From a bacterium (lineage in GTDB: Bacteria; Margulisbacteria; Marinamargulisbacteria; JAAEMD01), in assembly GCA_024225875.1 (NCBI GenBank), contig JAAEMD010000415.1:1-13347 (forward strand): a DNA stretch of 13,347 nt, written 5' to 3'. The notes below the pieces were generated by a model. It saw only the letters and a list, made by a program, of their open reading frames with translations, did no database searches and had not been told where the DNA came from. Made by a program: the position numbers and the translations under genes. Below, one piece after another: positions 8,139 to 13,347 of the stretch (its first letter is position 1; the number at the start of each line of letters is the position of its first letter).

Positions 8139-8714
8139 ATGATTAAGATTGCACACAGGATTAATACCATACACCAGCTTAAACACATACCAATCGATTA
8201 CGGGGTAGAGCTGGATTTGCGTTCTGAAGGAAATCAACTCATTCTTCACCATGATCCATTTGAAACAGGCGAAAACTTTGAGGATTATCTGAGTCATTTC
8301 CGGCATAACTTTATTATTTTAAATACCAAATCTGAAGGTTTGGAATCTCGCCTTTTATCTCTCATGAAAAAACACAATATTCAAAATTACTTTTTTTTAG
8401 ATTTATCGTTGCCGTTCCTTATTAAATATGCCAAAAAAGGAGTTAGAAGAATTGCTGTTCGATACTCTCAATATGAACCTTTAGAGTTTGTTTCAAAATT
8501 CAAAAACATGGTTGATTGGGTTTGGGTCGATTGTTTCAATGGAACCCCTCCTGATAAAGAAACGCTAAAACAACTTAAAGACATGTTCAAAGTATGCCTT
8601 GTTTCACCAGAGCTTCAAGGATTTTCAGAAAATTATATTTTAGATTACAAACGCCATATTCAAGATATATCGGTTGATGCTGTATGCACAAAAAAACCAG
8701 AGCTATGGACCTAA
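8139..8714 (+). CDS. Short glycerophosphodiester phosphodiesterase / PI-PLC-like protein
   Basis: A 191-residue cytoplasmic protein, shorter than typical glycerophosphodiester phosphodiesterases (about 240-260). It keeps the start of the TIM barrel: AHR (H6, R7), VELDLR (E24, D26, candidate metal ligands) and LILHHDP (candidate catalytic H38). Later strands show FLDLS (86-90), VWVDCF (128-133) and LVSPELQG. The glycine and the EN(T) of the family's HRG..ENT motif are absent. The family cuts phosphodiesters to release an alcohol and a phosphomonoester. In this operon the substrate could be a polyol- or glycerol-phosphate intermediate rather than phospholipid, as there is no signal peptide. The gene follows the fusion gene after two bases, with AAAGG at 8124-8128. 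Superfamily likely; reaction uncertain. Confidence 0.7.
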   Translation: MIKIAHRINTIHQLKHIPIDYGVELDLRSEGNQLILHHDPFETGENFEDYLSHFRHNFIILNTKSEGLESRLLSLMKKHNIQNYFFLDLSLPFLIKYAKKGVRRIAVRYSQYEPLEFVSKFKNMVDWVWVDCFNGTPPDKETLKQLKDMFKVCLVSPELQGFSENYILDYKRHIQDISVDAVCTKKPELWT

Positions 8715-9370
8715 CTAAAACTTCTTTTGGCAAAATAGATTTGGAAAATGTTAAAGGTGTTTTGCTAGACCTGGACAATACACTTTATAAACATGAACCC
8801 TGTCACCAGGCAGGCTTAAAATCCTGCTGGAACCATTTTAGGAAAAGTCTAAACATTAACTACCCGGCTGATAAGCTAAATGAGTTTTATCAAAAGGGAC
8901 GAGTAGCTGTTCAAAAAAGATTATTTCCTCAAGGTATATGTAGATCACGACTTCTCTATTTTCAAGCAATGCTGGAAGAAATGTCTGTACCGAAAGCATT
9001 TGCTAAAGCAATTAACCTAGAGACGGTATATATCGACTCTTTTTTAAAAAGCATGGAAATTGATACTAATAGCCTGATGTTTCTAAAACGTTGCAAAAAA
9101 CTTAATATTCCTGTTTGTATCATTAGCAATTTAACCACACAATTTCAAATCAAGAAGATAATGACTCTCAACATACAAGACCTGGTTTCTTTTTTAGTTA
9201 CGTCCGAAGAAGCTGGTATCGAGAAACCTGATAAAACTATTTTTGAACTATCTCTGTATAAATTATCTTTACCTCACGAAGAGGTTGTCATGATAGGTGA
9301 TAGCATTTCACATGATATTGAAGGCGCAAAATCCATTGGTATCAAACATTATTTGGTAGATATTACATGA
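8705..9370 (+). CDS. HAD-family hydrolase (putative sugar-phosphate phosphatase)
   Basis: The protein has all four HAD motifs, numbered from the ATG at 8705: LLDLDNT with nucleophile D22 and acid/base D24; ISN with S141; lysine K174 in GIEKPDK; and IGDSISHDIEGA with D199 and D204. A mostly helical C1-type cap lies between motifs I and II. Such enzymes remove phosphate from small phosphorylated metabolites. Start choice: an in-frame ATG at 8684 would add seven basic residues and overlap the previous gene by 31 bases. I prefer 8705 (10-base overlap), because the domain starts soon after and other overlaps in this operon are 4-10 bases; neither has a strong ribosome site. It probably dephosphorylates a product of the kinase or aldolase steps. 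Substrate unknown. Confidence 0.85.
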   Translation: MDLTKTSFGKIDLENVKGVLLDLDNTLYKHEPCHQAGLKSCWNHFRKSLNINYPADKLNEFYQKGRVAVQKRLFPQGICRSRLLYFQAMLEEMSVPKAFAKAINLETVYIDSFLKSMEIDTNSLMFLKRCKKLNIPVCIISNLTTQFQIKKIMTLNIQDLVSFLVTSEEAGIEKPDKTIFELSLYKLSLPHEEVVMIGDSISHDIEGAKSIGIKHYLVDIT

Positions 9371-9750
9371 CAAGAGAATTTTTGAAATTTATTGTTGTTG
9401 GCATACTTTGTACGATTGTAAATTATTTGGTTTTTTTTGTTTTATTAGATTTTTTACACTGGCACTATTTACTATCTTCTGGAACCGGCTTTTTTTCAGG
9501 CGTTTTAGTGGGGTATTTTTTTAACAGAGCCTGGACATTTCAGATTGAAGACAAATCTAAAACTTTATTGATAAAATACTCGTTTGTATATATTTGTTCT
9601 TTAATCATTAGCTTAGCCTTTTTAAGGCTCAGTGTTGGTGTATTAGGAGTCAATGCAAAAATAGCGAATGTTATTGCCATAGGTATCACAACATGCACAA
9701 ATTTTTCAGGTATTAAATTTTGGGCATTTGGAAAAAGGGTTAAGTCATGA
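9367..9750 (+). CDS. GtrA-like family membrane protein
   Basis: A 127-residue protein with four hydrophobic segments (about 8-28, 34-54, 70-90 and 97-114). The motifs FLKFIVVG at the start, YFFNRAWTF in the middle and NFSGIKFWAF at the end are typical of GtrA/DPMS3-like proteins. GtrA is thought to flip polyprenyl-phosphate-linked sugars across the inner membrane; eukaryotic relatives stabilise dolichol-phosphate-mannose synthase. It starts by ATGA overlap with the HAD gene and ends by ATGA overlap with the aldolase gene. With the GT2 enzyme at 12210-12932 and the GT-C domain at 6058 it forms a gtr-like set. The GT2 partner here lacks membrane helices, so this protein may also anchor it (inference). 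Confidence 0.9.
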   Translation: MTREFLKFIVVGILCTIVNYLVFFVLLDFLHWHYLLSSGTGFFSGVLVGYFFNRAWTFQIEDKSKTLLIKYSFVYICSLIISLAFLRLSVGVLGVNAKIANVIAIGITTCTNFSGIKFWAFGKRVKS

Positions 9751-10700
9751 AAACAACATTAAACGAATTTATATCCATATCTCAAAGCATTGGAAGTCAG
9801 GTCGATTATGTTCAAGGAGGTGGAGGCAACACCTCTGTCAAATTAACTAGTTCCTTAATGGCTATAAAAGCGTCTGGTATCCGACTATTAGATATGACAA
9901 ACCTTTCTGGCTATACATTAGTTAATTATCCAGGTATTGAAGAAAAATTATGCACAAGTTTGTCAGAAGAAGATAGCACAGCACTTATTCTCAACCACGT
10001 TGAAAAACACGATGGGTTTTCTTCTGGTCGGCCCTCTATGGAAGCTGGGTTCCACGCTATTTTAGGAAAATTTGTTATCCATACACACTCTGTTTATTCT
10101 AACATCATTACATGTGCTGAAAATGGAGAAGCTCTATTAAAGGGGATTTTCTTAAATTCTTCTAACAAGCCAGTTTGGATTCCTTATCATAACCCTGGCT
10201 TACAATTAACACTGGCAATAAAAAACAGCTTAGAGATCCATCCCGAGACAAACATATTTTTCTTGCAAAATCATGGCATTATTGTTTCCGGAGAAAATGC
10301 AGAACAAACATTGTCCCTACACCAAAACATTAACAAACGAATCATTTCTCACTTTAATCTACCTAAACTAAGCCAAGATATTATTTTGAAACAAGAAAAA
10401 GAATCTGTTTATACCCTGGAGGGAAAGTTTAGAAGAGATTTAGCCTATGTAAAAAATCATGTTATTTTTCCTGATCAAACTATTTATTTGTCTTGCGACT
10501 TTGATATCCAGCCAAATCAGGCACTATTTTATGCTGATTTGAAAAAGGCTCAATTTATGGCTGAAACATTTTTGGCATACGAGTATATTTTAAATCAATT
10601 GTCATGTCTTAATCTTCAACCACACTATATTGAAAATGAAAATATTGCCAGGGTTTCTGCAATGCCTAACGAAACTTATAGGAAGGGTCTTTTAAAGTGA
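9747..10700 (+). CDS. Class II aldolase/adducin-family protein
   Basis: A 317-residue cytoplasmic enzyme. The N-terminal VQGGGGNTSVKL resembles the RhaD-like branch of class II aldolases. Active-site residues are present: E99 in RPSMEAGFH (the catalytic Glu position of FucA-type aldolases), zinc-binding H112 and H114 in HTHS, and H176 in QNHG. Class II aldolases split or join sugar phosphates at a dihydroxyacetone-phosphate or related unit using zinc; relatives act as epimerases or decarboxylases. The C-terminal third (about 200-317) is extra relative to short FucA/AraD-type enzymes. A good ribosome site AAGGG (9735-9739) precedes the ATG, which overlaps the GtrA stop. Placement next to two nucleotidyltransferases points to synthesis of a glycan precursor rather than sugar catabolism. 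The substrate is unknown. Confidence 0.85.
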   Translation: MKTTLNEFISISQSIGSQVDYVQGGGGNTSVKLTSSLMAIKASGIRLLDMTNLSGYTLVNYPGIEEKLCTSLSEEDSTALILNHVEKHDGFSSGRPSMEAGFHAILGKFVIHTHSVYSNIITCAENGEALLKGIFLNSSNKPVWIPYHNPGLQLTLAIKNSLEIHPETNIFFLQNHGIIVSGENAEQTLSLHQNINKRIISHFNLPKLSQDIILKQEKESVYTLEGKFRRDLAYVKNHVIFPDQTIYLSCDFDIQPNQALFYADLKKAQFMAETFLAYEYILNQLSCLNLQPHYIENENIARVSAMPNETYRKGLLK

Positions 10701-11464
10701 AGATCATTATTCCTATGACAGGTGAAGGCAAACGGTTTTTAGACCAGGGCTATACACAAATAAAACCATTAATCCCTATTCATGGTAAACCGATGATTTC
10801 TTATGTCATTGATTTGTTTCCTGGAGAAAAAGACTTTGTTTTTATTTGTAGAGAAGAGCACCTTAATAAAAGTAATTTGGAATCAGTTTTAAAAAATCTG
10901 ATGCCGTCTGGAAAAATTCTATCTCAAAAAGGAAAAAAACTAGGCCCTGTGGTTCCTTTATTGGAATCAGGGGGCCAGATCGCTGATGATGAGCCTGTTA
11001 TTGTGAGTTATTGTGATTATTTTTTAGATTGGAACTATTCAGAATTTAAAAAACAGATCATAGCATCTGGATGTGACGGAAATGTCATTTGTTATACAGG
11101 ACATCACCCCCACCTTAGACACAAAAAAAACATCTATGCCGGATGTAAAGTTGATGCAAAAAATAATTTGCTACAAATTCAAGAAAAACATTCTTTTGAA
11201 AAGAATAAGGAAGCTGGTCATCATTCTGCTGGACTTTATTATTTTAAATGTGGCAGCTACATTAAAAAGTATGGCACTCAACTTGTTGAAGAAGAAAATA
11301 AGATCAACGGAGAATATTTTGTCAGTATGCTGTATCACTATATGCTAAAAGATTCTCTAAATATACAGGTTTATGATAAGGTTCCTCATTTTTGTCAATG
11401 GGGTACGCCGGAAGACCTGGAAGAATATATATACTGGTCTCAGATCTTTAGGGATAACCAATGA
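10697..11464 (+). CDS. Sugar-phosphate nucleotidyltransferase, copy 1
   Basis: A 255-residue GT-A-fold enzyme of the NTP_transferase type, which couples a sugar or polyol phosphate to NTP, releasing pyrophosphate. Motifs: nucleotide-binding IPMTGEGKRF (5-14), K23 in IKPLIPIHGKPM, metal-binding D107 in SYCDYF, NGEYFVS (204-210) and QWGTPEDLEEY (234-244) near the end. It lacks the long C-terminal beta-helix of bifunctional enzymes such as GlmU. The start codon is GTG at 10697, overlapping the aldolase TGA as GTGA, and is supported by GGAAGG at 10681-10686. It is followed at once by a second enzyme of the same type, so the two probably arose by duplication and have different substrates. Which nucleotide and sugar are used cannot be read with confidence. 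Confidence 0.87.
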   Translation: MKIIIPMTGEGKRFLDQGYTQIKPLIPIHGKPMISYVIDLFPGEKDFVFICREEHLNKSNLESVLKNLMPSGKILSQKGKKLGPVVPLLESGGQIADDEPVIVSYCDYFLDWNYSEFKKQIIASGCDGNVICYTGHHPHLRHKKNIYAGCKVDAKNNLLQIQEKHSFEKNKEAGHHSAGLYYFKCGSYIKKYGTQLVEEENKINGEYFVSMLYHYMLKDSLNIQVYDKVPHFCQWGTPEDLEEYIYWSQIFRDNQ

Positions 11465-12219
11465 ATTTACTCATCCCTATGGCTGGAGAAGGAAGCCGTT
11501 TTAAAGATGAGGGATACAAGGTGTCTAAGCCGTGTATCCCCGTTAATGGTATCCCCATGGTTATTCAAGCAGTAAAGAGTCTCCCTTTTTCAGAAAAACA
11601 CATTTTTATTTGTAGAGATTTTCACATCGATCAAGGGGTTCCCGATCTAATTAAAACTTATTATCCAAAAGCGCAGTTCATCTCAATATCAGAACTAACT
11701 GAAGGTCAGGCCAGCACCTGCTTATTAGCAAAGCATCTTATCAACACAGAGGAAGAGTTAATGATAGGGGCTTGCGATAACGGTATAATTTGGGATCTCG
11801 ATGTTTTTAATAAATTAAAAAATAATGTGGATTGTTTAGTTTGGACTTTCAGAAATAATGCAGCTGTTGTTGAGCATCCTGAGCATTATGGATGGGTTAA
11901 AACGGATGATAATGACCAAGCCATCGAAATGTCTATCAAAAAACCAATTAGTAGTGAGCCAAAAAATGACCATGCGGTTGTTGGTGCTTTTTGGTTTAAA
12001 CAAGGAAAAGATTTTATTTGTGCTACAGAAACAATGATTCAAAATAATGATAGAATAAATGGTGAATTTTATGTCGATCAATGCATTGAATATTTAATTA
12101 AGATGAACAAAAAAGTAAAAGTATTTGAGATTAATAATTATATCGGCTGGGGAACGCCAAATGACTTAAAAACATTTGAGTATTGGCAGTCTTTCTTTGA
12201 AAAATATCAATGGCTATAG
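11461..12219 (+). CDS. Sugar-phosphate nucleotidyltransferase, copy 2 (tandem paralogue)
   Basis: A 252-residue paralogue of the gene before it, with the same architecture: IPMAGEGSRF (5-14), K23 in SKPCIPVNG, D106 in GACDNG, NGEFYVD (200-206) and GWGTPNDLKTFEYW (229-242). The part after the first lysine motif and around the metal aspartate (EGQASTCLLA; ACDNG instead of SYCDY) differs clearly from copy 1, as expected if the sugar-phosphate pocket has changed. The ATG overlaps the copy 1 TGA and has AGGGA at 11450-11454. Both copies keep the nucleotide and metal motifs, so neither looks degenerate. Possible roles are activation of a second sugar or polyol, or successive steps on one compound; the sequence does not decide. 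Confidence 0.87.
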   Translation: MNLLIPMAGEGSRFKDEGYKVSKPCIPVNGIPMVIQAVKSLPFSEKHIFICRDFHIDQGVPDLIKTYYPKAQFISISELTEGQASTCLLAKHLINTEEELMIGACDNGIIWDLDVFNKLKNNVDCLVWTFRNNAAVVEHPEHYGWVKTDDNDQAIEMSIKKPISSEPKNDHAVVGAFWFKQGKDFICATETMIQNNDRINGEFYVDQCIEYLIKMNKKVKVFEINNYIGWGTPNDLKTFEYWQSFFEKYQWL

Positions 12220-12932
12220 TAGATATTTCTGTCATATTGCCTTGCTATAATGAAGCAGATAATATCTCTCATATTATTTCTAAATTTATGGCTGTTATTC
12301 CTCCACAATTAAATGCAGAAATTATTTTAGTGAACAATGGATCAACTGATGATTCCCAAAATGTCCTTGAAAACGAATTAAAGAAATTACGGCCTGCACA
12401 TCCATTTAGAGTAGTAGAAATCAAGAAAAATAAAGGGTATGGATTTGGAATATTGTCAGGATTAGCCAAGGCAAAAGGTAAAGTATTGGCTTGGACACAT
12501 GCTGATTTACAAACGAACCCAAAGGATGTTTTTGAAGCTTATAAAATATTCAGTAGCTCACACGAAAAATTTATTTTAGTTAAAGGCAAACGAAAAAACA
12601 GACCGTTTGCAGAAGACTTTTTTACTAGTGGCATGCAATGGCTGGTATGGGTTATTTTAAGGAGAAATATAAACGATATTAATGCCCAACCCAAATTATT
12701 TAGTAGAGAATTTTATGAAAAATTTTTAAAAGATCAAAGTCCTCATGATTTTTCTCTTGATCTATTCATCTTATACCAAGCAGATAAATTTGGAACAATT
12801 CTTGACTTTCCTGTTTTTTTCAATAAACGATTGCACGGAGAGGCAAAAGGTGGCGGTAGTTTTAAGACCCGTTTAAAGCTAATACAAAGGACGTTAACCT
12901 ATATTTTAAAACTTCGAAGATCTTTAAAATAA
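12210..12932 (+). CDS. Family 2 glycosyltransferase, DPM1/GtrB-like
   Basis: A 240-residue GT-A enzyme. VILPCYNEADNI (8-19), VNNGSTDDS (41-49), NKGYGFGILSGL (74-85) and THADLQTNP (96-104) match the polyprenyl-phosphate glycosyltransferase branch of GT2, and INDINAQPKLFSREF (154-168) resembles its conserved later block. The usual acidic DAD is HAD (H97, D99). Such enzymes move a sugar from a nucleotide donor to polyprenyl phosphate on the cytoplasmic face. Unlike GtrB it has no C-terminal membrane helices, so it may rely on the GtrA-like protein for membrane contact, as DPM1 relies on DPM3. The ATG at 12210 overlaps the previous gene by 10 bases and has no strong ribosome site, suggesting coupled translation. 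Last gene of the rightward unit. Confidence 0.87.
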   Translation: MAIVDISVILPCYNEADNISHIISKFMAVIPPQLNAEIILVNNGSTDDSQNVLENELKKLRPAHPFRVVEIKKNKGYGFGILSGLAKAKGKVLAWTHADLQTNPKDVFEAYKIFSSSHEKFILVKGKRKNRPFAEDFFTSGMQWLVWVILRRNINDINAQPKLFSREFYEKFLKDQSPHDFSLDLFILYQADKFGTILDFPVFFNKRLHGEAKGGGSFKTRLKLIQRTLTYILKLRRSLK

Positions 12933-13007
12933 TTGTTTATTTGGGTTACAATGTTTTACCAGGAGTCTGTCGTTCTTAACGCTTTAACCCCTATTATTCA
13001 TGAAACG

Positions 13008-13052
13008 AAATTGACATAAAAAAACTAGCCAAATTTCAATTGAAAATTGACA
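13008..13052 (+). repeat. Direct repeat AAATTGACA, two copies with -35-like boxes
   Basis: AAATTGACA occurs at 13008-13016 and again at 13044-13052, 36 bases apart. Each copy contains a perfect TTGACA. No good TATAAT match sits 16-18 bases after either copy, so these are weak promoter candidates at best. The palindrome TTTCAATTGAAA (13034-13045) lies between and slightly overlaps the second copy. The spacing and palindrome could mark a regulator site, but chance in AT-rich DNA is quite possible. Confidence 0.3.
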
Positions 13053-13191
13053 ATAATGATGAAAACAATCAACGATTAAAAATTGCGATAAAAATTCCAA
13101 TAAGTTTCACATCTTTTTTAAAAAAAGGGATAGATTCAGTTATTTTTTTGCAGGAAGATTTCAACCCCTAAAAATAATCACACTATAGTTT

Positions 13192-13207
13192 TTGAGGCAC
13201 CCCTCAA
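13192..13207. repeat. Perfect inverted repeat (6-base stem, 4-base loop)
   Basis: TTGAGG at 13192-13197 pairs with CCTCAA at 13202-13207 around a CACC loop. There is no T-run after it on either strand, so it is not a normal terminator. It lies 26 bases before a second perfect hairpin. Confidence 0.4.
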
Positions 13208-13233
13208 GGACGTGTAAACTTTTGAGTGTAATT

Positions 13234-13252
13234 TCGGGTTTAGCAAACCCGA
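13234..13252. repeat. Perfect inverted repeat (8-base stem, 3-base loop)
   Basis: TCGGGTTT at 13234-13241 pairs fully with AAACCCGA at 13245-13252 around an AGC loop. This is the strongest hairpin in the window and has no flanking T-run on either strand. It could be part of a repeated intergenic element, an RNA stability element or a leader of a gene to the right. Confidence 0.5.
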
Positions 13253-13347
13253 TAGAAAGCCAGGAACTTGTATGGAATGATTTGGTCAATGCCCTTGCGG
13301 CTTGACGAAATTATTTCAGCCAAGTTACCGCTAGCGCTTTTGAAACG

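Larger units (their letters stand above)
12933..13347. other. Non-coding right flank, no convincing gene
   Basis: I see no convincing gene in these 415 bases. Up to about 13165 the DNA is very AT-rich, with two TTGACA boxes, a 12-base palindrome and runs of A and T; beyond about 13190 the base composition is less AT-rich and contains two perfect hairpins. Neither hairpin is followed by a T-run, so no clear terminator for the rightward operon is visible. A frame beginning ATG at 13277 stays open to the window edge, and the opposite strand also has a short open frame there; neither is long enough to call. Confidence 0.6.

Noticed and set aside
8684..8704. Upstream ATG as the start of the HAD gene
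   Set aside because: It adds seven residues not needed for the fold, has no ribosome site, and would make a longer overlap than is usual in this operon.
12951..13019. A 22-codon frame (starting MFYQESVV) just after the rightward operon
   Set aside because: Too short, no clear ribosome site, and no recognisable features; likely chance.
13008..13052. Possible CRISPR-like or tandem repeat array
   Set aside because: Only two 9-base copies occur; no further regular repeats or spacers.
13277..13347. Frame starting MIWSMPLRLDE that stays open to the right edge, preceded by an AGGAA
   Set aside because: Only about 23 codons visible and the opposite strand is open too, so strand and reality cannot be decided.

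Overview
The window is an AT-rich, gene-dense stretch from what looks like a Gram-negative bacterium. The style of the genes (LPS-type decoration functions, short overlapping reading frames, low GC) would fit a gammaproteobacterium such as a member of the Legionellales, but nothing here proves the taxon. Almost all of it is one surface-glycan locus made of two divergent transcription units that start from a 132-base intergenic region (4865-4996).

Leftward unit (4864 to 245): an SxtJ-family membrane protein, a 49-residue DUF5989-type membrane protein, a NodU/CmcH-type O-carbamoyltransferase, and a large GT-C-like multi-spanning membrane protein. The first three are a recurring module. The carbamoyltransferase would put a carbamoyl group on a sugar, and the two small membrane proteins are its usual companions of unknown role.

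Rightward unit (4997 to 12932): nine genes with start/stop overlaps of 4-10 bases or a 2-base gap, so almost certainly one translationally coupled operon. In order: a membrane-anchored SGNH/GDSL-like protein; a fusion of a GT-C-like membrane glycosyltransferase with a phosphoribulokinase/uridine-kinase-like domain; a short glycerophosphodiester phosphodiesterase-like protein; a HAD phosphatase; a GtrA-like membrane protein; a class II aldolase; two tandem sugar-phosphate nucleotidyltransferases; and a DPM1/GtrB-like family 2 glycosyltransferase.

My reading (inference) is that this operon both makes and installs an unusual surface sugar or polyol. The kinase, aldolase, HAD phosphatase and nucleotidyltransferases could build an activated building block without the usual nucleotide-sugar dehydratases, epimerases or aminotransferases, none of which is present. 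The GT2 enzyme, GtrA protein and GT-C proteins form a gtr-like route: load onto polyprenyl phosphate, flip, and transfer on the periplasmic side. Carbamoylation and possibly SGNH-type acyl chemistry would then decorate the product. No Wzx, Wzy or ABC exporter is in the window.

The edges hold little. The left 244 bases contain the possible tail of a gene entering from outside and a terminator-like hairpin. The right 415 bases contain no convincing gene but have a very AT-rich stretch with a direct repeat and a palindrome, followed by a less AT-rich stretch with two perfect hairpins.
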